64,000 bases of DNA from Adiantum capillus-veneris (lineage: Eukaryota; Streptophyta; Polypodiopsida; Polypodiales; Pteridaceae): positions 157,954,793 to 158,018,792 of the forward strand of contig CM043958.1 of assembly GCA_014529385.2 (NCBI GenBank). Direction: 5' to 3'. A model generated the notes under the pieces. It had not been told where the DNA came from. It saw only the letters and a list, made by a program, of their open reading frames with translations, and made no database searches. The first letter of the stretch is position 1. Every line of letters begins with the position of its first letter. Both the position numbers and the translations under genes were made by a program. Shown piece by piece: positions 20,601-31,193 of this stretch.

Positions 20601-20705
20601 AAACATGAGTTTTGTCCCTATGCTGAAGGGTGATCGTTTTGCTGAAGACATCCAACACACCATGTACTCTGATCATCCATGGGATTCTCAGTAGCGCATC
20701 ACACC
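17651..20705 (-). pseudogene. Element D pol: protease end, RT, RNase H, integrase, chromodomain
   Basis: Read on the minus strand, family-A-type pol runs from a truncated protease (LLRIPWMIRVHGV near 20690) through RT (KTAFRTTFGLYDFLVMPFGL, FFDDMIVYS near 19885), RNase H (FVVRCDACGNSIRAVLMQDS, YEKELLAVIHAL), the integrase zinc finger (GHRGIDATVKAIETFF) and integrase core (IDFIFDLPRT, SFHPQTDGQSEEANS). It ends in a chromodomain (YKWMEEHELSESPNVLQLYL). At least six frames are needed and stops are frequent. The left end is cut by C and the right end by B2, at codons for the protease motif GCD(V)LLGIPW. Confidence 0.88.
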
Positions 20706-21608
20706 TGTCAGGTGACACATCCAACCCTATGTGTCCGTGGACAAGCTACAGCACGACAAGGGTTCAGTCAGTCCAGTTAGTCTAGATTAGCAGTGATCTG
20801 GCACTTTTGTGAGTCTATTCGTAGACCGTGCATGCCCAGTCACTTAATATCCTCTGGTTGCACACAACATAATCATCAGTATTCCCATCATCAGTGGAAT
20901 TTTCGAGTGCATTTAGCCTATTTTCCCTATTTTTGACATTTTTCACTTATTAATTTAAGTGACTTCCCAACAAAGTAGGTAGGGCAATTTGGTTTAGAAA
21001 ATATATAAGCTACCAAAGTTAGCACTAAATGGCAGATGAACCAGGAGTACAGCCAGCCTTTGGCAACAGGTCCTCCCCTCTCTCAGCAAGAACCATCAAG
21101 AACCCCGTAGCCTTGGCGATTTTCCCTCATCGCCAGCCATCCTTTCCCCTTGGCGTTTTTCAGCAGATACCCATCGCTTTGCACTCTTGCATCTAGCGTT
21201 TTACAGAGCTTGATCGCCCACTTTATCCCTAGCGTTTTCAGCACTGACCCGCATCAGATAAAGCAGCGTTTTCAGCACCAAAACACAGCCTACACAGCAG
21301 CGTTTTCTTCAGGCAAAGCTGCGTTTTTCAGCAGTATAAAGACAGCCTCGAAATCAGCGTTTCAACTCGCAGCAGATTTCAGCCTTGAGCGTTTTTGGAC
21401 AGCAGTCAGAAGCTTCCAGTTTCAGCCCCGTTGTCGGTCTCGTCATTCCCGTCACCACCGTCGACATAGCCTAGATTTGCATCAGCCACATGCATCAACA
21501 TTGTACCACTTTGTGCAATCAATCGCAGACCACTCTCGCCAACGAGAGTGGGGCCTTTGGAGGAGGGTTTTACAACGTCTCTGGTGTAGTATCTCTCTTC
21601 TCTCTATC
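20706..21608 (+). repeat. Element B2 5' LTR, left part
   Basis: It begins TGTCAGGTGACA, a one-base change from the family palindrome. The TATA region is at about 20999-21010. It is cut at 21608 by element E and continues at 28040. Confidence 0.9.
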
Positions 21609-21971
21609 TGAAAGGAACGCGGAGAAAGGATCTCTAGGCTACACGGACCGCCTACAGATACGCGTCGGACGAACCACCCGACCATAGCCACGGGGCCGGC
21701 GTTCGAGGACATAGGCGTGTACCTGTAAGACCGAGCGTCCCATACCACCCGGCCTCACCTCCTCGAGGTTACCTCGTGCACTCCTAGCCTCGCGGGCTAA
21801 CCACTGGCACTCTGCCAGTGGGGGTCGATAATTGCAAATGAGGCCTTGGTCTCCCTTTTATAATAATGGCCGGCCACACTGGCCGTGTTCACACTACGTC
21901 CGTCCAGACACTGGACGCCCATCTCGACGGCATCTGGGCTAGATTCCCTCTCTCGTGAGCGGGACATAACA
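21609..21971 (-). repeat. Element E 3' LTR
   Basis: 363 bp. On the minus strand it starts TGTTATGTCCCGC and ends CCTTTCA. On the internal side a purine tract (GTGGGAAAG on the minus strand, plus 21975-21983) acts as the polypurine tract. Confidence 0.9.
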
Positions 21972-21982
21972 TACTTTCCCAC

Positions 21983-23208
21983 TTACGAACCATTGATGTC
22001 CTCATCAATGAAGTGGGGATATTGAGCCTTCAAAGCTCTAACAGGTTCCCAAGTAGCAAACCTTTCAGATTGACCCTTCCATTTAATTAAGTACTCGTCA
22101 TAAGTCTTTTGGCGCAAATGACGGGTATGATGATCTAAAACTGCTTTTGGTTCGCGAGGAATATACTCAGTTTGCATATCTTACCATACATTTTCCTCGA
22201 TAGGCACAACAACGTCGGCTTCGCCAATTTCACTTTAAGGCGGTTGACATGAAACACTGGATGTACACTAACATCCGAAGGAAGAGCCAGTTTGTAGGCA
22301 ACTTGGCCAATTTTCTTTGTGATCAGGAACGGACCACAATATGTAGTTGAAAGCTTATAATGCTTTCCTGTTCGCATAGTCTTGAAATCCTTGGGTATCT
22401 TCAGATAAACCCATTGTCCCACATCTAGAGTCATTGGAGATCTCTTTTGATTAGCATAAGTAGTGACTCGGTCACGAGCCGTTCTTATACTATCCTTAGC
22501 CAATTCGAGCATTTCCTGCATGTCATATAGGAAATCACGAGCTTGGCGTTCCTTGACTTTCTCTAAGCCAATAGCAATTGGGGATTTAGGCTCAAATCCA
22601 TACATCAGCATGAACGGGCTAAATCCAGTAGCGGAATGCTTGCTACTATTATAGACAAACTCTAACTGTGGAAGATACCTTTCCCAATCAGATTGCCTAT
22701 GAGAGACATAGGCTCTCAACATGTCCTCTAACGTCTGATTCATCCTCTCAGTTTGTCCGTCGGACTTAGGATGGTCAGAAGACGACATACTCAACTTCGT
22801 CTGAAGGTGAGCAAAGACATCTCGCCAAAATCGGCCTGTGAACTTAGTATCACGATCACTGACGATATCTTCTGGGAGACCATACAGCTTATAAAGCTGA
22901 TCGACAAATAAAACCGCCAACTCATGGCTTTTTACTGTCGACTTCGTTGGTATAGACTTCGCCATTTTTGTGAGTCTATCGACCACAACCCAAATAGCGT
23001 CATTGCCCCGACTAGTATTTGGAAAACCAACAATGAAGTCCATGGAAATACTCTGCCACTTGGCATCTGGGATTTCCAATGGATGTAGCAGGCCAGCTTT
23101 CCTAAGGCGCTCTGCCTTATTGACCTGACACTGAGCGCATCTCTTCACATAGCTCTCTATGTAAGAGCACATTCTTGGCCAATAGAAATATCGCTTGACC
23201 AAAGCCAA
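21983..23208 (-). pseudogene. Element E integrase and chromodomain
   Basis: From 23208 down, an open stretch of 357 codons encodes the zinc-finger Cys pair (CAQCQVNKAERLR), DDE core motifs (SMDFIVGFP, VSDRDTKFTGRFW, SDGQTERMNQ) and the C-terminal SH3-like part (YCGPFLITKKIGQVAY). A frameshift near 22170 leads to the last 64 codons, a canonical chromodomain (YDEYLIKWKGQ, ATWEPVRAL). The chromodomain ends 12 bp from the 3' LTR. Confidence 0.9.
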
Positions 23209-23256
23209 AGTTCTCTGGATGCCTGGGTGCCCAGTGCTAGGAACATCGTGGCATTC

Positions 23257-24274
23257 TCACAAAATCCTTTGTCGAATCTCATCGATTTCCGACATGCAGA
23301 CTTTACCATTTCTGAACAATAGTCCACCTCTAATGGAATATTGTCGCTGTCTCGTCTCTCCAGCACGACTCACTTGGGTCTTTGGACCACCCAAGCCTGT
23401 ATGCGAGTCATGCCCCGCTTCGACCTCGTTCCATATCTTGCCAAAATGGCCATCGGAATGACATAGCCCTTGGAGAGAGAGATAGAAATCCGTCGAGATT
23501 TCAGCCATAGACAAGGCATTGACCTCAGGAATTTTGCTGAGCGCATCGGCAACTCGATTGCTGGATCCTTTTCTATAACGGATCTCAAAGTCAAACTCTT
23601 GTATAAGCTCAACCCATCTAGCCTTCCGGCCTCTGAGATCACCCTGATCACAGATATAGCGCAAGGAATGATGATCTGTCGATGCAATAAACGTAGAGCC
23701 ATACAAGTAGTGCCGCCATTTCCTCAGGGCGTGGACTATGGCGTAAAGCTCCTTCTATACGTTGGATAAGTATCTCAGCGTCAGAAAGTTTCTTACTTTC
23801 AAACGCAACAGGACGTCCATCCTGATATAATGCCGCACCAATAGCATAATCACTAGCATCTGTTTCAACCACAAACGGTTTGCTAGGATCCACAATGTGC
23901 AATATTGGCGCAGTAGTCACCAAGTGCTTTAGTGTGCGAAAGCTCTCGTCGAGACGCTCATTCCAGACAACAGGGGGATTACCTTTACGATGAGGACCCG
24001 AGGTCTTCGGCCCTTTCATCCCTCCTTTTAAAAGTTGCGTAAGTGGAGCAGCAACTTTAGAGTAATCCTTGATAAACTTGCGAAAGAATCCAGTAAAGCC
24101 TAAAAAGGACTTTACTTGGCGTATATTCTTCAGAATGGGCCAATTTCTCACTTTATCCAATTTTTCAGGGTCAACGCGAATTCCATCGCGAGTAATGATG
24201 TGACCCAAGTACAGAAGCTCTTTCTTGAAGAATTCACACTTCGAAGCCTTAGCATAAAGCTTCTCAGTTCTCAA
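23257..24274 (-). pseudogene. Element E RT thumb and RNase H
   Basis: One frame (24274-23648) carries the RT connection (YLGHIITRDGIRVDP, VKSFLGFTGFFRKFI) and RNase H start (FVVETDASDYAIGAALYQDG). A second (23706-23257) carries the RNase H end (STDHHSLRYICDQ, RVADALSKIPEV). A frameshift near 23700-23760 separates them, and another near 23240 precedes the integrase. Confidence 0.88.
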
Positions 24275-25403
24275 TACTTCGAGAACAACGCGTATATGCG
24301 CTAGGCAGACAAACTTCAGCTGTAGATCAAGATATCATCGAGAAATACAACAACGAAGTTGCCTAAAAATGGTCTCAGCAGATCATTCATCATCTGCTGA
24401 AACGTAGCCGGAGCATTGGTCAAACCAAAGGGCAAGACCAAAAACTCGTAGTGACCATAACGCGTATGGAAGCCTGTCTTAGGAACATCTTCCAGTTTGA
24501 TTCGTATCTGATGATAGCCTGATCGTAGGTCTATCTTCGTAAAATACAACGCTCCATGGAGCCGATCTATCAGATCGTCCATGCGCGGGAGCGGATACTT
24601 GTTCTTGACAGTGAGTTTATTCAACCCCTTGTAATCCACGCAGAAGCGCATAGTGTTATCCTTCTTTCGAGAAAGTAGCACTGGCGCTCCCCACGGGGAT
24701 TTGCTAGGCCGAACAAAACCCCTATCGAGATAATCCTTAAGCTGTCGTTGAATCTCGTCCTCCTCGGTTTCACTAAACCGATAGGGTTGCTTTGAGAAGG
24801 GCTGACTACCACCTACCAAGTCAATGCCATGATCTACTCCTCTCGAAGGCGGCAAGCCAGGAGGTAGATCATCAAGAAAAACATCCTTGAAATCAGTCAT
24901 GATTTCTCGGATAAGGTTGGATTCGTCGGAATCCTCAAGTTCAACAGAAGAACATGAAACATTTTTATGAAATTCAGTGACTGAAGTACCAAGCACTAAT
25001 GAATCAAACCAAGCAGATGGTACACATTGATAAAAGTCAACATCAGAAGACTTTGTTTCTTTATACATTTCCAAAGCAGTAACAAATGGTATTGCAAAAC
25101 CATTATTTACAGACTTCTGATTACAAAGCGATACAGATACATGAGGCATGTTTTGCTTAACAAAAACAAGAGAGTGATGTACATAGTCTATATACAATGA
25201 GTCTTGTTTATCATAAAACCATGGAATTCCTAAAATAACATCCGCTCTGTCCAGGCGCATGATGTGGAAATCCAGGTTCTCTTTGTAATCAGCCAGCTCG
25301 AGCGACAAGTCTGGAACCATCCGATTCCATACATCCGTATCCACGCCACGAGCCATCTTCACGCGATACTCATGGTCACTGTCTCGCGTCCGCAGGCTCA
25401 GTT
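24275..25403 (-). pseudogene. Element E protease C-terminal half and reverse transcriptase
   Basis: A 348-codon stretch includes the protease flap region ([12 protein letters not shown]), the linker with [18 protein letters not shown], and RT motifs [47 protein letters not shown] and [10 protein letters not shown] small deletion right after the catalytic YS motif, near 24316, creates a stop. Confidence 0.9.
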
Positions 25404-26662
25404 TCTACACCAATTTTGCATCCACAAAATTGTGTGAGCTTCCATTATCAAAGAGTACGGTCACATCGTGACCATTGATCTTGCCGGGGAAACGGAGAAG
25501 ATCGTGCTTATCAAACACTTTGGTGCTAAAAGTACAATTAGTGCATGAACTGTGCGCTAAATGATGGATTTCAACTTGAACAACATCAGAGTTACGTGAG
25601 ATCTCGTGAATCTGAACCGAAGGACGACCTTGCGGTTTCTGTGTCTTCTTCTTCTTGGGGCAATCCTTGATTTGGTGACCCGTCTGGCCACATCCGAAGC
25701 AAGCCCCCTTCTTCACTCCATCCATCAGCAACTGAAGCATTTCTGGCTTTCTTCTTTTCCTGAGAAGATCTCGGCGGTGATTTGGACTTAGGCTGGAATC
25801 GGGGTCGCTTCCTCGAAGCACCCTCACCGGATTGATGGTTTGCAATTCTTTTCTTCTCATAATTCGCTCCATTTATCAAATGGAACGTCCTTGCCTTTGC
25901 CACTGTATCCTCGATGTCGGTCGGGGCTTTATCCTTAATTAAGGCCCAACGGTAGTCCTCATGCAATCCCAGCAGATACATGTGCACAACGTGCGTAGAA
26001 TCCACCTTGCAGAAGGTGAGCGCCTCTTTGAAAGCCGTCGTATACTTATCAAAAGACAGAGTTTTCATCGAAAGACTCTGCAGTTTGGCATAGGCTTTCA
26101 AAGGGTCCATTTTGGCGAAATCCCTCTTGAATTTCACACAAAAGTCAGCCCATGTCGTAGGCTTCTCTGTCATGTCACGCCACCAGGTAAGCGCATTACT
26201 GCGCAGATAGAGAGGAATCGTTTGAATCCTCCGGTCATCATGCTCCCCATGGAGATCAAAGTATGTGGTCCACTGGTGCAGCTAGTTATTTACGGCTAGT
26301 TCCGTACACTCTTTCTCTTCGCCCGAGAAATTCGTAGTTTTGTACGGAATTGTGGCAGTCGGACCACCCTGCGAACGCCCAAAAGCAACAATCTGCATCC
26401 GCAATTGTTGGAGATGGGTTTCCCCCTCGGAAATACGCGCAGTCGTCGACTGAGCCATCTTTTCGAGAGTAGAAAGTCGGAAACTGAGCCCCTGTACGAC
26501 CCCTTCGAGAGAGGCCAAGCGAAGGTTCATCTGAATATTTGCGTTTTCCAGAGCGGTAACACGCTGATCGAAACTCTGGAGAGTGCTTGTAATCCATGTG
26601 AATGGAATTTGGATGTTACTTGGTGCGTCGTCACACTGCACATATGAGCTGGAGGAATCCAT
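25404..26662 (-). pseudogene. Element E gag, zinc knuckle and protease start
   Basis: The likely start is the ATG at 26662-26660 (MDSSSSYVQCDD), followed by a heptad-like helix, then capsid (WWRDMTEKPTTWADFCVKFK, FDKYTTAFKEAL). The CCHC knuckle (CFGCGQTGHQIKDC) lies near 25680-25720. The protease signature is LFDNGSSHNFVDAKL near 25440, with DNG in place of the usual DSG. An in-frame TAG at 26284-26282 and a frameshift near 25750-25800 break it, and a stop at 25403 separates it from RT in the same frame. Confidence 0.87.
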
Positions 26663-27257
26663 AGCGAAGTGCGTGAAAAAACTGGAAAATTCACGCGAAA
26701 CCGAGCCTTTTCTGCACTTTTCGGTCGCAAAAAGTTGAAGTTTGAAGAGCTCTACGCGTCGGCGTGAGCGTCTGAACATGAGCAGGTGATGGCAGGAGCG
26801 CGGGAGCGCGAGCAAGTGAGAGAGAGGAGTGGTGGGAGAGAAGCAACAGAGCCCAAAAGTGAGTTTTTTGCAACTTATGAGTTTCTGTAAGTGAGCTTTT
26901 AATAAAACACAGGTTTCAGACTTGTTTTTTAAAAAACTTAAGTGTCCTGGCCCTTCTTAAATTAAAAGGATCACTTAAAATAAAAGTGACTTAATAAATT
27001 GGAGAGGGCAGTGTAGAAAAGAGTCCAGCGCTGGGAAAAAAAAAGGATGCGCTGAAGTTGTCGCGTGGAGATTTCACGAAGGAAAGGGCCCGGTGTGTGG
27101 TTGCTCGTGGCCAGCACGCACAAGGGGTGCCAATAGGAGCCAGCGTTGCAAGTGAATTCCACGCTAGCAACTTGGTAGTCACTCACTCCTTGCAGAAAAA
27201 AAACCCACGCTACAGAGAGAAGGGTACCTGCAGAGAAAGCCACGCTACAGAGAGAGG

Positions 27258-27306
<49 letters not shown>

Positions 27307-27637
27307 GCTTCGCACAGAGAACTTACAGAGAGATTGAAAGAGTTACAATATGCTGAATTTTAATACAAAACAAGGAAATTAAGGGTAAATACACTGATTT
27401 TTAACAAAAACCAGTAAATTCAATAAAAAATCCACTGATTTTTAGCACTTTTCCCTTTTAAATCACTGAATTTTATCAAAAATCAGCGAGCAGTCTGTTA
27501 AATTCACCTGCAAACATGCTCAAGAGAAGAAAAATGATTAATTAAATAACCATTTCGTCGAAAATTGCATGAAACAAAGACTATCCGACTCGAATCTATC
27601 CGTAGGTGTGCACACAGTCTCTCGTGCAGCCAAGCCG
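26663..27637 (-). other. Element E 5' leader
   Basis: This untranslated region lies between the primer-binding site and gag. It contains a (CT)n tract of about 24 units at 27256-27304 and several repeats of a 'cactgattttta' phrase at 27390-27490. No coding sequence is recognised. Confidence 0.75.
27256..27304 (+). repeat. (CT)n microsatellite in element E leader
   Basis: About 24 perfect CT units. On the element's sense strand this is (GA)n, within the 5' leader. Confidence 0.95.
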
Positions 27638-27649
27638 GCTCTGATACCA
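27638..27649 (-). promoter_or_regulatory. Element E primer-binding site (tRNA-iMet)
   Basis: On the minus strand TGGTATCAGAGC directly abuts the LTR end. Confidence 0.92.
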
Positions 27650-28034
27650 TGAAACGAACGCGGAGAAAGGATCTCCAGGCTACACGGACCGCCTACAGAT
27701 ACGCGTCGGACGAACCACACGACCATAGCCACCATCCGACAGCTCCCCCGTGCTGGGGCCAGCGTCCAAGGACATAGGCGTGCACCTGTAAGACTGAGCG
27801 TCCCATACCACCTGGCTTAACCTCCTTGAGGTGACCTCGCGCACTCCTAGCCTCCCGGGCTAACCACTGCCACTCTGCCAGTGGGGGTCGATAACTGCAA
27901 ATGAGGGCTTGGCCTCTCTTTTATAATAATGGCTGGCCACGCTGGCCGTGTTCACACTACGTCCGCCCAGACACTGGACGTCCATCCCGACGGCATCTGG
28001 GCTAGATCCCCTCTCCCGTGAGCGGGACATAACA
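27650..28034 (-). repeat. Element E 5' LTR
   Basis: 385 bp, matching 21609-21971 apart from small indels. It ends GGGACATAACA on the plus strand, followed by the target duplication CTATC. Confidence 0.92.
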
Positions 28035-28039
28035 CTATC

Positions 28040-28209
28040 TCTCAGTCTCATACACTTGCACGCATAGCATCCACTCACTTTGTTCGTGATTATAGCACTC
28101 TCCATTAAGAATGGAAGGCTCTCCCTTCCATAAGAACTAAAAGGAACCTTGAGCAAATATGGATCACTCATCTTGAGAAAGAACAACATTCATTCCGCTG
28201 CACCTAACA
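28040..28209 (+). repeat. Element B2 5' LTR, right part
   Basis: This resumes the LTR after E and ends CACCTAACA. The primer-binding site TGGTATCAGAGC is at 28211-28222. Confidence 0.92.
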
Positions 28210-28210
28210 T

Positions 28211-28222
28211 TGGTATCAGAGC
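28211..28222 (+). promoter_or_regulatory. Element B2 primer-binding site (tRNA-iMet)
   Basis: TGGTATCAGAGC is a perfect match, two bases after the LTR end. Confidence 0.92.
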
Positions 28223-28662
28223 TTTGACAGTGTTCTGTATAACTCAAGGAAAGAACCACAAGAATCACAAGAATTTTTTTTGCTTGTTGCGGTCGCACGA
28301 ACCCAAGTTCGCTTGGGCGTGTCGATTCCTAATCGTGTTTTTTGAAGAGTTGACAGGAATCCCAAGAAAGAAGGGCTTGTCCAACCTCCCCTTGTGTCTC
28401 TTTTCACTCATTGAGAGCGGACCGTGTACTTGGTGGCCGGCCAATCGACGTGAAGTGGGAAAAAGCAACCTTGGTGTGAGCGCAAGGCCGCCAAGGGTGC
28501 GTCCGCAGAAAGGAGTAGAACTCGGGTGAAGAGAAGATCCTTCTCAAACACGGCCTGCAAGCGAAAGGAAACCTCAAGATCCTCAAGAACCCAAGAACCC
28601 AAGAACCAAGACTCTCAAGAACCCAAGTCCCTCGTGGGCTTAAGAACCAAAGATCATAGTGC

Positions 28663-29672
28663 ATGGTCGTCACCCGAAGCGGAATGGATACTTCGTATAC
28701 AGGTGATGAGCATGAGAGAGGCGACGAAGAGTTCTCCCCACCAAGAGATTTTTTCGACCCTCCCCCTTCGCCATCTACTCTACGAGTTGTACCAACTTCT
28801 ATGGAGGCGATAGTCAAGTCGATGTTGGACATGATGGCACAACTAGCAAGCAAAGCAGAACAACAGGAAGCTAAGGACCGCGAGCGCGACGAAAGAAACA
28901 AAAGATTTGCCGCACAAGAAGCAAATCACATTGCTTTAGAATGCAAGCGCGACGAACGAAAAGAACAAAGAAAGGAGGAAGCGGTAGCACGAAGTGCGGC
29001 CTTGGAGGCCGAGCGTGCCGCTCAAAGAGTGGCCTTGGAGATCGAGCGAGAGGCTCAAAGAGAACTACGCACTCAAGAGTTGATTCGACAAGTACTTGCC
29101 TCGAAATCCGAACCAGCCAAAGATCGTGGGAGTTCCTCAAGTGGCGCAAGCTACGATGCGAATTCCAACCATCCAGTCACAGAAAAGTTGACTTTCAGTA
29201 AGTATGATGGTAAGATGGATGCTACGGTTATTCATTCTTGGTTGCATCAATTTAATGCTTATTTTGCGACAACTAAGAAGACAGGAAATAGCAAAGTTTT
29301 GACGGCACCTATGTACCTTGCCGGTGATGCCATGAATTGGTACCACGCATGGCAAGAGGCACAGCTAGCCGCGCACCTAGAGGAAGCCGACGAACAAACG
29401 CTCCTTTCCTTCAATTGGGTTGATTTTCAAGACAAGTTCAAGGCGCGGTTTATGCCGCCTCAGTACCTCACACGATTGAAGGACGATTAGCGCGCTCTCA
29501 AGCAAAATGGTATGCCGGTTATGTCTTTTTTTAATCGTGTTTTGGAGCCAGGTACCCAATTACGCAAGTCGGATGATGAACGCAAAGAGGCATTCCTTTA
29601 TGGATTGGACAAGTATATCAAGTACGATGTCAAGGTGCTCGATCCAATCGATCTCAATAAGGCGGTAGCGAT
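28663..29672 (+). pseudogene. Element B2 gag, left of element A
   Basis: An uninterrupted 275-codon frame from ATG 28663 (MVVTRSGMDTSYTG) covers the charged helix, the capsid start (LTFSKYDGKMDATVIHSWLH) and AMNWYHAWQEAQLAAHLEEA. A TAG at 29488-29490 ends it, and the capsid then continues in frame up to the A insertion at 29672. B1 has the same N-terminus with more lesions, so this is the best-preserved gag of the family in the window. Confidence 0.88.
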
Positions 29673-31149
29673 TGTCACCAGCGTGTGACTACTATCTATC
29701 CTTTTTGTTGATTTCTTTCTTATTATCTATTTACTTTCACTTTTTGGAAACACCCCTCGGGAAATCTAACTGCCCTGCATTGCATAGCTAGTGTGGAACT
29801 GTCCAGAGGGAGTCCAGGCCTGAGGGCAAGAGAGCACTAAGGTTGGACAAGGACTATGGTTAGCCAAGTGGGGTCATTGACTAGCCAAAGTGGAATCCTT
29901 TGCTACAGAGGCTACATTTCAGTTTTGGATGTGGCCGCAGTGTACAAAGAGGGTCGGATGACCTAGAAAGATACAATGGCAGCATCTCCTAAAATTTAGG
30001 GAACTGCTATTTTGGGACCTGAAAATGTCTTCGCGTCATTACGTGCAGTTTGACATGGGGATCATTTTGTTACTCTGTGGCCAAGTCAACAGAGGCTGCA
30101 GGTGAGATATTTTTAGACCCGAGGGTCTAAAGCGGGAAAATGCACAAATGAGTGACACTTGGCACTCTGAGGCCAGTTTACTACTTATAGAGAAGGCAAA
30201 AACGTGATTTATAGCTGGGAGGCTCATTTTGCAAGTCTCTGTCACAGGTTAAGAGCTATGGAGTGCTTGCTTTCCCTCTTATGCACAGTGCGGTGCCAGG
30301 AGTGATGCCCTGCACGCTACGCACTGCCCTCTCTCTCCCCTTTGGCAGTATGTTATGCCCCTCTAGTGGGCTCTTCATTTGACCAATGTACAGTTGTGTG
30401 GGTTCATGCGCGATTGCCGAGGCAAGAGCCTCTTGCACAGGTACTGGATTAGCTAGCGGCTAATCCCCCCGCAGGTACAGGTGAATTCGGAGAGGTTTCA
30501 CGCCAGAAATCTCATCCGATTCAAAGGGCAAGTAGCCCTACAGGTGCGGGAGCTCGAGGACTTGCTAGGGATGCGACCGGCACGCGAAACGGAGCCCGAA
30601 ACAGTGAATTACAGCCTGCTGTGTATTTTTGCAGGTTTAGGGTTTTGGCCCTAAACGGACCCTAATACCCCCAGGAGGTTCGGGGACGCAAGGGGACCGC
30701 TGTACAGGCGATCTGGCGCATTTTCAGGACTGAAAACAGAGAATTCAGCGTGCTGCAGATTCTCGCCAGGTTTTGCAAAGTGCCCGTATGCGTCGGGAAA
30801 GTCAGTCAATGTGTGGGAATACTGACTGTGAAGTGTTCTAGTACAGTTATGCTGCCGAAATCAGGCTGGAACAGTGGAAATTCAGCCGAGTTTGTGCGGG
30901 GCAGCTTGTAGGAACCACAGCGTTTATTCCCTCTTTTGAACAATAAAGAAATACCGAAAGGGGCGCCTAAGTTAGGGGCCAATCTGGTGTCTGTCTACTC
31001 ATACAGGTGCAATCTAGCAGCCTGTATCCCTCTCCCCTTTGTTGTGTCTTGAAAGTACAGGTAAAATAGACGACTAATAATGGGTGAAAGCTAAATCAAG
31101 GTTTAAAGTAAAGTCTACCGCCCTTTTCGGATTGAACAGGCCGGTTTCA
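29673..31149 (+). repeat. Element A 5' LTR
   Basis: It starts TGTCACCAGCG and ends GGTTTCA. An AATAAA signal lies near 30943, just before the block 'ggcgcctaagttaggggcc' shared with the J and D LTRs. The three differences from the 3' LTR are at 30715 (G/A), 30729 (A/T) and 31147 (T/A). Confidence 0.95.
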
Positions 31150-31193
31150 TGGTTCCATCGACGGGATTAAATCACTTTTTCCCATAGAAGTGA
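31150..31193 (+). other. Element A junction between LTR and pol, with atypical primer site
   Basis: After the LTR the sequence reads TGGTTCCATCGACGGG, not the TGGTATCAGAGC seen in most other elements of the window. It keeps the TGG expected opposite a tRNA CCA end but I cannot assign a tRNA. The normal leader may have been lost in the deletion that removed the capsid. Confidence 0.5.

Larger units (their letters stand above)
21609..28034 (-). mobile_element. Element E: nearly complete Ty3/gypsy chromovirus on the minus strand
   Basis: E is inserted in the B2 5' LTR with TSD CTATC (21604-21608 and 28035-28039). LTRs are short: 5' LTR 27650-28034 and 3' LTR 21609-21971. The primer-binding site lies at 27638-27649. 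The order gag, knuckle, protease, RT, RNase H, integrase, chromodomain is complete, with roughly seven inactivating lesions. Its RT (FLDDILIYS) and chromodomain (YLIKWKG) are canonical. It therefore belongs to a different chromovirus clade from A, D and J. Confidence 0.92.
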
